A stretch of 64,000 nucleotides of DNA from Pyrinomonadaceae bacterium (GTDB taxonomy: Bacteria > Acidobacteriota > Blastocatellia > Pyrinomonadales > Pyrinomonadaceae), in contig JAHCHG010000001.1 of NCBI GenBank assembly GCA_026129865.1, positions 186,001 through 250,000 of the forward strand. The letters are read 5' to 3'. Position numbers and translations under genes: made by a program. Position 1 is the first letter of the stretch, and every line of letters starts with the position of its first letter. Shown here piece after piece: positions 7,461-15,403 of the stretch. The notes under the pieces were generated by a model, which did no database searches, was not told the DNA's origin, and saw only the letters and a list, made by a program, of their open reading frames with translations.

Positions 7461-9182
7461 ATGGAGATAGGAAGATCTAACAAGATTCTATTGTCGCCCG
7501 CGTTTCTATGCGGTTTATTTCTTCTCGTAATAAATGATTTTTATCTCAAAGCGAATTTTCATAACGCTTTAACGGGGAAACTCTCCGATTTCGCCGGTCT
7601 TTTTGTCTTTCCGCTCTTTTTTGCGTCGATTTTTCCGAAACGAAATTTGGGAATTTATGCTTCGACCGTTATCGCCTTTATATTTTGGAAATCTTCGCTG
7701 TCGCAAGGTTTAATTGATCTTTTCAATCAACTTGCGCCTTTTAGAATAGGCAGAACCGTCGATTTTACTGATTTGATAGCCCTTTTTATAACTCCCGTTT
7801 CTTACTTCTACATTTTGAAACGTTCGGATTCAGACGAACGTGGAAAAACTGGTGTTATCCGTAAACTTGCTTTGACCTCGGTAATATTTGCTTCGGTCTT
7901 CGCCTTTACCGCGACTTCCTATGAAGAGGATCGAACTGTTCACTTTGAGAAGAAATACGCTTTCACGGGCGGATCTGAGAGGCTGATTGCTCAAATGCGT
8001 CGCCTTGACAAGATTCGCAAAGTTCAATTCAGACGCGAGTCCGAAGTTTACACGAATCTGGGAGTTAACATACCAACGGATCCTGAAGTTTACGATCTGG
8101 ATTTTGAGATACGTGAAAAGTTTTGTGATTCGTACGATCTTGAGGTATCGCTCGACGTCGTGAAACGTGGCGGCGAATTGGAGCTAGACCTCGGTTTTAT
8201 ACGTTTCTGGTGCAAGACGCCGCCGACAGAACAGACGAAAGAGCAACTGATTCAACTCTTTGAAAAAGAAGTCGCGGAAAAGCTACAATTAAGACCTCTG
8301 GAAAAAAGGCGGCAAATGAATCGACAAATCAAACTTCTAGCCCTCGACCTTGACGGCACATTATTAAATTCTCACGGCAAGATCACACCCGAAAGCAAGA
8401 TCGCCATTCGAAAAGCCGAAGAAAGAGGCGTTCTTGTGACTATCGCAACGGGACGCCGGTTCCGCGACGCGCGTCCGGTTGCGCTCGAAGCCGAGTTTAA
8501 TGCTCCTCTGATCACGCATAACGGCGCGCTCCTGAAATTTGCGCAAACGCTTGAAACCGTTGCGTTTTCAACCATCCATTCGGAAAATGTTGCGCAGATC
8601 CTTCGCGTCGGAAACGAATTCGGCGCCGATGCGATGCTCAGCTGCGATCCGCATGGAAAAGGTGTTTTGTTTTACGACCGGATTTCCGAGGAAAATCTGC
8701 CGCTGCAAAATTACATAAACTGGTCCAAAACGCTTCACGGCGACGATGCCGATGCGTCGGTTCATCATGTGGACGACCTATTTGCGATCATTGAATATAA
8801 CGAAACCGTCCATGTCTCGTTTTCCGGCGGATGCTCGACGATGGCAACGCTGCAAAAGGTTCTGATAGAAGAATTAACCGACACTGTGAATATTCTGGCG
8901 ACGGTTTATCCGCATCTTGATTTCACGCTTTTAGATATTCTTCCCCATGGTGCGTCAAAAGGTCATGCCGTCGAAACGCTTGCCGCCTCGAGCGGGCTTT
9001 CCGCTGAAAACGTGATGGTCATCGGCGATAATTATAACGATCTTGAAATGCTGGAGTTTGCAGGAACGCCGATCGTTATGGGAAACGCCTCGGAAGATCT
9101 GCGAAAACGTTTTGAATCGACCGCAACAAATAATGAAAGCGGAGTCGCAGCTGCTATCGAACGGCACATCCTGAGCCGCTGA
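7461..9182 (+). CDS. In-frame fusion: LSDFAGL-type membrane protein + Cof-type HAD phosphatase
   Basis: One uninterrupted frame of 573 codons. Residues 1-155 form about five hydrophobic segments with the motif NALTGKLSDFAGLFVFPLFF, which I associate with uncharacterised bacterial membrane proteins. Residues 156-285 look soluble and are not recognised. From residue 286 (an ATG at 8316) the product is a complete Cof/HAD-IIB hydrolase: motif I DLDGTLLNSHGK, motif II ATGRRF, the cap, motif III/IV GDNYNDLEM, then MGNASEDL. Such enzymes dephosphorylate sugar phosphates or FMN. The HAD part is a normal stand-alone length (288 aa), and AAGGCGG lies just before the internal ATG, so it may also be translated separately. 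Whether the fusion protein exists is uncertain; the two domain calls are firmer. Confidence 0.75.
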   Translation: MEIGRSNKILLSPAFLCGLFLLVINDFYLKANFHNALTGKLSDFAGLFVFPLFFASIFPKRNLGIYASTVIAFIFWKSSLSQGLIDLFNQLAPFRIGRTVDFTDLIALFITPVSYFYILKRSDSDERGKTGVIRKLALTSVIFASVFAFTATSYEEDRTVHFEKKYAFTGGSERLIAQMRRLDKIRKVQFRRESEVYTNLGVNIPTDPEVYDLDFEIREKFCDSYDLEVSLDVVKRGGELELDLGFIRFWCKTPPTEQTKEQLIQLFEKEVAEKLQLRPLEKRRQMNRQIKLLALDLDGTLLNSHGKITPESKIAIRKAEERGVLVTIATGRRFRDARPVALEAEFNAPLITHNGALLKFAQTLETVAFSTIHSENVAQILRVGNEFGADAMLSCDPHGKGVLFYDRISEENLPLQNYINWSKTLHGDDADASVHHVDDLFAIIEYNETVHVSFSGGCSTMATLQKVLIEELTDTVNILATVYPHLDFTLLDILPHGASKGHAVETLAASSGLSAENVMVIGDNYNDLEMLEFAGTPIVMGNASEDLRKRFESTATNNESGVAAAIERHILSR

Positions 9183-9196
9183 TCGCGCCGTTTTTT
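9160..9196 (+). terminator. Possible intrinsic terminator after the HAD gene
   Basis: AACGGC (9160-9165) can pair with GCCGTT (9187-9192), followed by TTTTTT. The stem begins inside the last codons of the HAD reading frame. The short stem and 21-nt loop make this only moderately convincing. Confidence 0.4.
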
Positions 9197-9250
9197 ATAT
9201 CGGTTTCGATGTGCTAACCTTACTTTTTATATTTAAGCAAGGAGATTTTG

Positions 9251-9736
9251 ATGGCTAACAGAATTGCAGTTTTAGAAACGAACAAGGGAACGATCAAATT
9301 TGAACTTTTAGAGGAAGACGCGCCGAAAACGACGGAGAATTTCCGTCTTTTGGCTGAAAAGAACTATTACGACGGCGTTATTTTCCATCGCGTGATTGAA
9401 AATTTTATGATCCAGGGCGGCGATCCGCTCGGTCAGGGTTACGGCGGCGAATCTGCATGGGGCGGAAAATTTGACGATGAGATCGATAAATCGTCGCCGC
9501 TTTACCAAGGTCCGTATTCGAAAGGAACTGTGGCGATGGCAAATTCGGGTCCGAACACGAACGGATCGCAGTTTTTCATTATGCATATCGATTATCCTTT
9601 GCCGCCGAGCTATACAAAGTTTGGTCAGGTTATCGAAGGACAGGACGTTGTCGATGCAATTGCAGTTGTCGAAAAAAATGCCAACGATAAACCGGTCGAG
9701 CCGGTAGTGATGGAAAAGGTTTACATCGAAGAATAG
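9251..9736 (+). CDS. Peptidyl-prolyl cis-trans isomerase, cyclophilin type (cytoplasmic)
   Basis: Catalyses cis-trans isomerisation of X-Pro peptide bonds. The start is set by AAGGAG at 9239-9244, six bases before the ATG; no signal peptide is present. Cyclophilin motifs: [23 protein letters not shown] with the catalytic Arg in [12 protein letters not shown], the [15 protein letters not shown] core, and [10 protein letters not shown]. The 161-residue length fits compact bacterial PpiB-like enzymes. dtd follows 11 bp later and an exported cyclophilin after that, all on one strand and probably in one transcript. Confidence 0.92.
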   Translation: MANRIAVLETNKGTIKFELLEEDAPKTTENFRLLAEKNYYDGVIFHRVIENFMIQGGDPLGQGYGGESAWGGKFDDEIDKSSPLYQGPYSKGTVAMANSGPNTNGSQFFIMHIDYPLPPSYTKFGQVIEGQDVVDAIAVVEKNANDKPVEPVVMEKVYIEE

Positions 9737-9747
9737 ACCGCCTGAAA

Positions 9748-10197
9748 ATGCGAGCCGTAATTCAAAGAGTTTCACGAGCGAAAGTTACGGTTTCGGGCAA
9801 TGTTTCCGGCGAGATCGGCGCGGGTATTCTGCTGCTTTTAGGAATTTCGAGATCGGATGGACAGCGCGAAGCTGATCAGATGCTCGAAAAGGTGCTAAAC
9901 CTTCGCATTTTCGAAGATCCGGATGAAAAGATGAATCTGTCGCTTTTAGATATCGGTGGTGAACTGCTCGTGGTTTCGCAATTTACGCTTTACGGCGACG
10001 CCAGAAAGGGTCGCCGTCCTTCTTTTATCGAAGCCGCGCCGCCCGCCGAGGCAAATTTGCTTTATGAGTATTTCGTAAGCGAAGCCGGAAAGCGAGTTTC
10101 CAAAGTTGAGACCGGCGTTTTTCAGGCTATGATGGACGTAGAATTGGTTAACGATGGTCCGGTAACTATATTACTCGACAGCGAAAAGCAATTTTAA
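9748..10197 (+). CDS. dtd: D-aminoacyl-tRNA deacylase
   Basis: Hydrolyses D-amino acids (and glycine mis-charged on tRNA-Ala) from tRNA, a chiral proofreading step in the cytoplasm. Starts [15 protein letters not shown], the family's near-invariant N-terminus. The active-site segments are both present: [17 protein letters not shown] and the Gly-cisPro motif in [11 protein letters not shown]. Length (149 aa) is standard. It lies between two cyclophilin genes, 11 bp after the first and 14 bp before the second. Identity is very secure. Confidence 0.96.
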   Translation: MRAVIQRVSRAKVTVSGNVSGEIGAGILLLLGISRSDGQREADQMLEKVLNLRIFEDPDEKMNLSLLDIGGELLVVSQFTLYGDARKGRRPSFIEAAPPAEANLLYEYFVSEAGKRVSKVETGVFQAMMDVELVNDGPVTILLDSEKQF

Positions 10198-10211
10198 CTT
10201 GAGTTTATTTT

Positions 10212-10838
10212 ATGAGATCAAAGATATTTATCGCGTTTATTCTGGTTTCGGCGTTTGTCCTTGCGGCTTGCGACGGCAAAACTGTTTCAAACAGCGCAAA
10301 TTCGGCGTCGAAGCCGGAAGTAAAAGAAGGCGTCGAGCCGAAAGCCGATGATGAGATCGCTGTGATCGAAATGGCGGAACCCGCATTCGGTACGATCAAG
10401 ATCGAACTATATTCAAATATCGCGCCGGAAATGGTTAAACGATTCAAGGAATTAGCCAAAGAAGGTTTTTACGACGGAACGGCATTTCACCGCGTGAGTC
10501 CGACGGTCGTTCAAGGCGGCGATCCGAATTCTAAAGACGACGATCCCTCGAACGATGGACAGGGCAGCTCCGACAAGCCGGATGTTAAAGCGGAGTTTTC
10601 GGACATTCCCTTTAACCGCGGAATCGTGGGTGCGGCACGCGCGACCGATCCTAATTCGGCAAATTCGCAGTTTTTCATTACAATGAAACGGTATCCTTCG
10701 TGGGATCGAAATTATACGGTTTTTGGTAAAGTGATCGAAGGCATGAACAATGCCGATACAATTGCCGGCGCACCGAAAAACGGCGAAAGTCCGATCGAAA
10801 AGATCGTTATAAAGACTATAAAGATTCAGCCGAAATGA
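10212..10838 (+). CDS. Cyclophilin-type PPIase lipoprotein
   Basis: An envelope-located prolyl isomerase. The N-terminus is a type II signal peptide with lipobox FVLAAC (Cys at residue 20), followed by a Ser/Asn-rich linker (about 25-45). The cyclophilin domain spans about 50-205 with FHRVSPTVVQGGDPN, the core AANSQFFI-like stretch (ANSQFFITM), and YTVFGKVIEGM. It differs from the upstream cytoplasmic paralogue by carrying the secretion signal, so the pair serves two compartments. It is the last gene of the ppi-dtd-ppi set. A long AT-rich inverted repeat follows before tRNA-Arg. Confidence 0.9.
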   Translation: MRSKIFIAFILVSAFVLAACDGKTVSNSANSASKPEVKEGVEPKADDEIAVIEMAEPAFGTIKIELYSNIAPEMVKRFKELAKEGFYDGTAFHRVSPTVVQGGDPNSKDDDPSNDGQGSSDKPDVKAEFSDIPFNRGIVGAARATDPNSANSQFFITMKRYPSWDRNYTVFGKVIEGMNNADTIAGAPKNGESPIEKIVIKTIKIQPK

Positions 10839-10849
10839 ATACAGGTGGG

Positions 10850-11015
10850 AAAAGTTAAAATGTTTAAAAGTGAAAAGGTTAAAAAGTTGATCGTTTTGCA
10901 GTTTGCTCGGTTCGGAAAGCAAGGCTGAGCTGAGATTTGGTCGATCAAATTCGTAGAGTTTTGGTCGTCTGCACCCCAAAGATAAACTTTTTCACATTTA
11001 TACACTTAAACTTTT
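10850..11015. repeat. AT-rich imperfect inverted repeat with a 104-nt core
   Basis: The left arm 10850-10880 and right arm 10985-11015 match as reverse complements at 26 of 31 positions. Each arm is itself made of degenerate AAAAGTT/GTTTAAAAGTG words. The core (10881-10984) contains no convincing reading frame or known RNA. A T-rich run (about 11011-11035) follows the right arm, directly before tRNA-Arg. This fills most of the 197-bp gap between the cyclophilin lipoprotein and the tRNA. Confidence 0.6.
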
Positions 11016-11035
11016 TGCCTTTTTTTTGCTTTTTT

Positions 11036-11108
11036 GCTCGCGTAGCTCAGTGGATAGAGCGCTTCCCTCCGGAGGAAGAAGTCGCAGGTTCGACTCCTGC
11101 CGCGAGTA
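11036..11108 (+). tRNA. tRNA-Arg (anticodon CCG)
   Basis: A complete 73-nt cloverleaf. The acceptor 11036-11042 (GCTCGCG) pairs with 11101-11107 (CGCGAGT, one G-U at the end). The D stem is GCTC/GAGC, the anticodon stem CTTCC/GGAAG with loop CTCCGGA, placing anticodon CCG at 11069-11071. The T stem is GCAGG/CCTGC with loop TTCGACT. The discriminator is A at 11108; CCA is not encoded. It decodes CGG. Confidence 0.96.
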
Positions 11109-11132
11109 TTCTCAATTTTAAATCGCGAAAGT

Positions 11133-11957
11133 TTGAAGATAACCAGCCGCGACAATTCAAAATTAAAGAACGCCCGTAAAATTCGCGACGGTAAGATCGA
11201 CGATCTTATTTTTGTTGAAGGTCTGCGCCTCTGCGAAGAACTTGTCAATTCCGACCTAAAAATCGCCGAGGCATTTTATACGGACCAGTTCCCTTCAACT
11301 ACCCGTTCTGAAGAACTTCTCGACAAACTTCGCTCGAAGAATGTTGATCTTTTCGAAATTACCGGAAATCTAGCCGGGTCGCTTTCCGACACCAAATCAT
11401 CTCAGGGTATTTTTCTTGTCGCCCAACGCCCGCACTTTGAACTTTCGGACATAAGAACACACGACCTCTCCGGAAAATCGCCGATAGTTTTGCTTTTATC
11501 CAAGGTCAACAATCCTTCAAATCTAGGTGTGATACTTCGAACCGCCGAGGCTTCCGGCGTTTCCGGCGTTCTGATCACAAAACATTCGGCAAACGCTTTC
11601 TCACCGAAATCGCTGCGCGCATCAATGGGTTCCGCGTTCCGCCTTCCAGTAATCGAGAATGTAGATCTTTCGGAAGCCGTTGCCTGGGCAAAAAAGCACA
11701 AACTTGAAACCGTTTGCGCCGACATTAACGGCAAGTTTCCTTACACCGAATACGATTGGACAATTCCGACGCTCTTAGTTTTCGGATCCGAAGCGCACGG
11801 GTTAACGGCAGAAGAAATAGAGGTAATCGAAAGATCAATAACCGTTCCGATGAACGCTCCCGTCGAGAGCTTAAATCTCGCAACTTCAGCCGCAGTCATC
11901 CTTTTCGAAGCGAGGCGCCAGCGTGAAATTCCAAAACAAAACAGCGGCATGATTTAA
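11133..11957 (+). CDS. TrmH/SpoU-family RNA 2'-O-methyltransferase
   Basis: An S-adenosylmethionine-dependent SPOUT enzyme that 2'-O-methylates rRNA or tRNA. It starts at a TTG, because the N-terminus ITSRDNSKLKNARKI matches the typical RlmB/TsnR-like beginning and no ATG is available nearby. The N-terminal substrate-binding domain covers about 1-105. The SPOUT motifs follow: motif 1 NNPSNLGVILRTAEA, motif 2 LLVFGSEAHGL, motif 3 PVESLNLATSAAV. Its 274 residues fit the RlmB/YsgA-type subgroup. It lies 24 bp after tRNA-Arg on the same strand. The stop codon sits in the loop of a perfect hairpin shared with the convergent PP2C gene. Exact target nucleotide is unknown. Confidence 0.9.
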   Translation: MKITSRDNSKLKNARKIRDGKIDDLIFVEGLRLCEELVNSDLKIAEAFYTDQFPSTTRSEELLDKLRSKNVDLFEITGNLAGSLSDTKSSQGIFLVAQRPHFELSDIRTHDLSGKSPIVLLLSKVNNPSNLGVILRTAEASGVSGVLITKHSANAFSPKSLRASMGSAFRLPVIENVDLSEAVAWAKKHKLETVCADINGKFPYTEYDWTIPTLLVFGSEAHGLTAEEIEVIERSITVPMNAPVESLNLATSAAVILFEARRQREIPKQNSGMI

Positions 11958-11972
11958 GCGCACCGCTGTTTT
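11938..11972. terminator. Bidirectional intrinsic terminator between TrmH-family and PP2C genes
   Basis: AAAACAGCGG (11938-11947) and CCGCTGTTTT (11963-11972) form a perfect 10-bp stem with a 15-nt loop, giving a U-run on both strands. The methyltransferase stop codon (11955-11957) lies in the loop. The PP2C gene ends 25 bp further on. Confidence 0.7.
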
Positions 11973-11996
11973 CCCTAACTTTGCTCAAACTGTTAG

Positions 11997-13619
11997 TTAG
12001 TTGCTGGCGTTTTGATTGACATTCACGTTGTCAGAAGCGCCGTCGTCCAGTTTCTTCAATTCAGTCGAGAACAACCGCTGGGCGTTTGGGGTGTCGATAA
12101 TTGCCAGGTAAGCGGTAATGTCGTTTGCCAAGACCGTTGCATTTCCCTCTTCGGCTTCGCCGAGCCTGTTTTTTGCTTCCAAAAACATCTTTTTGGCTTC
12201 GGCGTAGTTTTCTTCAAGAAAATATGCTCGCCCAAGGAGGAAATAGTCGACCGCATCGCGCGGGTCGGCTTTGGAACGTTCGATATATGCAGCCGGGTCG
12301 TCGTCTACACTTCGGCGAAGGGTTTCGAACGACGAAACCGACACGTCCTCCGATTGTTCAGGCGGAATTACCGGCGTTGGAACCGGCTGATTGTTCTGCA
12401 TGAACAAATAGATCGCTCCTGCACCGATCACGGCGCCGATCAAAAATGTGAAAATTCCGAGCAAAACCTTACTGAAAAAAGTGTTTTCTTGAAGTTCGAC
12501 CTCGTCGTACGGTGCGCTTTCATATTCCTTCACCGTCGGCGGAGCCGGAGGCGCCGTAGGTGCGACAGCCGGCGCGGGCGCGGGTTCGTCTTCAACTATT
12601 TCGTCATTTTCCGTATACGACACATCTTCGTCGGCTGCGATGGAAGACCGAGAATCGAATGCAGTCACTTCCTCTGCGGGTCTTTCTTCACTGATATCGA
12701 GCTCAAGCGGCGGGGCAAATTCCGGAACCGGCGAACGAAGCGGCGCCGTTTCGGTTTCATGGTCGAGTTCTAGGATATTGGGTCCGTCGGAAGCGATCGC
12801 CGCAGCCGGACGAGAATTCGCCTTCGTCGGTTCGTCCCGGTCAAAGACATTTTGCGAAAAACCGCTGCCTTCGACCGAGCTGGAAACTCTTGCAATTACG
12901 GCGGTCAAATTGTCTTCGGCACCGCGCTCGTAGCAAAGTTCCTTCATCCGCTGGCAAATTGCCGACGCGGATTGCCCGGACATTAAAAGCTCGCGAATCT
13001 CAAAATCGTCAATATGCCGTGTTATTCCGTCCGAACAAACCAGAAACGTCGTGTTCGGTTCGAACATTATCGTTTTCATATCGACATCGACAGACGCCTC
13101 GGCGCCGAGAGCGCGCGAAATTACATTTCGACTCGGGTGGTTCGCCGCCTGCGAAACCGTCATTCTGCCGGCACGAACTTCTTCTTCAACAACCGAATGA
13201 TCGAGCGTTTCGCGGTAAAGATTTCCGCTAGCGTCGAGTCGATAGAGCCTGGAATCGCCGACATGACCGATCGTTCCGATATTTCCCGAAAGATGCAGCG
13301 CGACGATCGTCGTTGCCATAGTCGAAAGCTGGGGAAGATCCTGCGACATTTGATAGATCGCCGAATTCGCCTTTTCTATCGCCAGGCGCATTTGATCTTC
13401 GGCATCTTCGGAAGGCTTTAGATTATTAAACGCTTCGCCGAGAATTTCCATCGCCATCTGCGACGCCACGTCGCCGGCTTGCGCACCGCCGACACCGTCT
13501 GCAACGGCGAATATTCCGCGGTGATTTAGTTCAAGGAATGAATCTTCATTATTCGGGCGTTTGTTGCTCAATCCGCGATCTGAGATCGAAGCCGAATCGA
13601 TCTTGAAATTGTTTTCCAT
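11997..13619 (-). CDS. PP2C-family Ser/Thr protein phosphatase with membrane anchor and TPR-like tail
   Basis: A metal-dependent phosphatase that reverses Hanks-type kinase phosphorylation. The start (540 aa) is the ATG preceded by GGAG; a longer frame adds a basic stretch with no family match. The PP2C domain covers about 1-240: GLSNKRPNNEDS, VADGVGGAQAGD, GHVGDSRLYRL, SDGITRHID and the metal-binding ending AEDNLTAVIA. A Pro/Glu-rich linker follows. Next is a transmembrane helix at about 384-406 (VLLGIFTFLIGAVIGAGAIYLFM), then a C-terminal repeat region (about 435-520) resembling TPRs. The organisation resembles actinobacterial PstP, which also has an extracytoplasmic part. It is the last gene of the FHA-PBP-RodA operon, 109 bp after RodA. 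That gap contains a palindrome AACACGTGTT (13644-13653), so separate control is possible. Confidence 0.9.
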   Translation of the reverse strand: MENNFKIDSASISDRGLSNKRPNNEDSFLELNHRGIFAVADGVGGAQAGDVASQMAMEILGEAFNNLKPSEDAEDQMRLAIEKANSAIYQMSQDLPQLSTMATTIVALHLSGNIGTIGHVGDSRLYRLDASGNLYRETLDHSVVEEEVRAGRMTVSQAANHPSRNVISRALGAEASVDVDMKTIMFEPNTTFLVCSDGITRHIDDFEIRELLMSGQSASAICQRMKELCYERGAEDNLTAVIARVSSSVEGSGFSQNVFDRDEPTKANSRPAAAIASDGPNILELDHETETAPLRSPVPEFAPPLELDISEERPAEEVTAFDSRSSIAADEDVSYTENDEIVEDEPAPAPAVAPTAPPAPPTVKEYESAPYDEVELQENTFFSKVLLGIFTFLIGAVIGAGAIYLFMQNNQPVPTPVIPPEQSEDVSVSSFETLRRSVDDDPAAYIERSKADPRDAVDYFLLGRAYFLEENYAEAKKMFLEAKNRLGEAEEGNATVLANDITAYLAIIDTPNAQRLFSTELKKLDDGASDNVNVNQNASN

Positions 13620-13728
13620 TTTCTGAGTTCTCCGAGTTCGCTTAACACGTGTTGTAAACAAGAATAGAACGATAAATGCTTAAAACCAAACGTTATCGAG
13701 GGATTTGCATTGATTTCGTACTGATTTA

Positions 13729-15399
13729 TTATTTTTCGATTAAAAGACTGTTTTCAAGATCGACCGTGTTCCGGTGCGAAAATGCCATCAGCATTCCGAG
13801 CATGATAAAACTTGTGATCAAACTGAACCCGCCGTGGCTTACGAACGGAAGCGTGATTCCTGTCATCGGCAGCGCACGCGTTATACCGCCGATATTTACC
13901 AGAGCCTGAAAGCCGATAAATGCGGCAAGTCCGATGGAACAAAGCTTGCTGAACATATCCCGCGCATCAAGCGCGCATCTGACACCGGCATTAACGAATA
14001 CGAGCAATCCCGACATCAGCAGCAGTCCGCCGAATAATCCTAATTCCTCGGCAAGCGCGGCGTAAATATAATCCGAATCTGCAACCGGAATCAATTCGAC
14101 GAATCCTAAACCGAGCCCGCGCCCGGTTGTTCCGCCGGAAGCGATGCCGAAAGTCGCCTGCGCCGGTTGAAATGCCAGAATATCGAACCATGCATCGACA
14201 TTAATCGAACGCTGCAGACCCGGGTCTTCGGCTAGCATTTGCGGAAGATTCGGGTCGCGTTCGACCAGGTCATTATAATAATCGTTGTAATCCTGTTTCC
14301 ACCATTCGGTTTCCGGCGTCGGCGGCGAGAATCCGTCAAGCCAGAGATGAAACCGCTGCTGGATACGATTTGGCAGTACGGTCTTTACCGGTTTTGACAG
14401 TGTCGGAAGCAGCGGAATTTTCTCCTGCGTCTTTTCCGGCAAGGCGCCGACGACCAGAACGCTGACGAGCAGAGCAACGCTTCCGACCAGAACCAGCCGC
14501 TGCGGCAGCCGCCGGACGGCGATCAGATAGAGCGTTGCGTAGACCGAACTGAAAACCATCATCTGCCCGAAATCTTTCAGTACAAAGAACGGGACAAACG
14601 GAATTACAGCCATAAATACCAGTGGGACAACGTCTTTCGCGCGCGGCAATCCCCAATATGTTCGCGCAAGATTTTTGTACAAAACTGCCAGAATGGCGGC
14701 AAAGCCGATCAAAAATGGAATTTTAGAAGGCTCCCACGGAGTCATGTTTCCGATGGATTTTCCGGCGCGGGACGTGATAGCCGCAACGAGAAGAGGCGCC
14801 AATGTCAGCAAAACTATCAGGAAACCGTTTTTCTGCAGCAGCAGAAGTACATCGTCGCGGCGGATCAACATTAATGCAGCGAAAAAGCATCCGAATGCGA
14901 TAAGCGGAATTACGGTTTTTCCGGAAAGAACGACATCGGTAATATCTTCATTCGCCGGTCGCGGCGTTTCGGCAGAAAGATCGACCGGCGACGGCGGCGT
15001 CGCAGGCAAGCCCATCATCTGCTTTTTCTCAGCGGAATAATTTTCCTGAATATAATGAAGCTGAAGCGTTTTGATCTTCGCCTGCCGCGCTTCCGCCTTG
15101 TCTTTTCTCGAAATGTATTCCGGATCGGAAAAAAGTCTGTATTGAACGGTCAATCCGATGGAAAACAGTAGAACCGCAGAGGTGAACAGAGTCCAATTTC
15201 CCTTGTAACCGGCAAACCGTGAAAGCACGACCGGAAAAAGCGAAAGTATCAAAAGCAGTCCGATATTTCGCCCGGCGGTCAGCCAAGAAGTTTCATAGCC
15301 GCGGATCAGCGCGCCGTAGTAAATAGAATAATGCGCGATTGCCGCCGCAGCGGCGATGGCGACAAGAATAAGAAAATGTGTCGAGGCGCGGCTTTTCAT
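13729..15399 (-). CDS. SEDS-family peptidoglycan glycosyltransferase (RodA/FtsW type)
   Basis: A multi-pass membrane enzyme that polymerises lipid II into glycan strands, working with a class B PBP. The start used (556 aa) lies 5 bp after the PBP stop and has GAAGG seven bases upstream; an upstream start would overlap the PBP end. Signature segments are near the C-terminus: AALAEELGLFGGL, LVNIGGITRALPMTGITLPFVSHGG, then LGMLMAF. In most family members the last motif reads SYGG; here Tyr is His. A soluble insertion of about 70 residues (roughly 90-161, charged then Pro-rich) interrupts the transmembrane core. Association with PbpA-like PBP and PP2C supports a RodA-like elongation role, but FtsW function cannot be excluded from sequence alone. 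Confidence 0.9.
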   Translation of the reverse strand: MKSRASTHFLILVAIAAAAAIAHYSIYYGALIRGYETSWLTAGRNIGLLLILSLFPVVLSRFAGYKGNWTLFTSAVLLFSIGLTVQYRLFSDPEYISRKDKAEARQAKIKTLQLHYIQENYSAEKKQMMGLPATPPSPVDLSAETPRPANEDITDVVLSGKTVIPLIAFGCFFAALMLIRRDDVLLLLQKNGFLIVLLTLAPLLVAAITSRAGKSIGNMTPWEPSKIPFLIGFAAILAVLYKNLARTYWGLPRAKDVVPLVFMAVIPFVPFFVLKDFGQMMVFSSVYATLYLIAVRRLPQRLVLVGSVALLVSVLVVGALPEKTQEKIPLLPTLSKPVKTVLPNRIQQRFHLWLDGFSPPTPETEWWKQDYNDYYNDLVERDPNLPQMLAEDPGLQRSINVDAWFDILAFQPAQATFGIASGGTTGRGLGLGFVELIPVADSDYIYAALAEELGLFGGLLLMSGLLVFVNAGVRCALDARDMFSKLCSIGLAAFIGFQALVNIGGITRALPMTGITLPFVSHGGFSLITSFIMLGMLMAFSHRNTVDLENSLLIEK

Positions 15400-15403
15400 C
15401 AAT

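Noticed and set aside
12012..12773. A 253-codon plus-strand frame opposite the PP2C gene
   Set aside because: It is antisense to the conserved phosphatase and its linker, is rich in Arg/Cys and Phe runs, and shows no domain.
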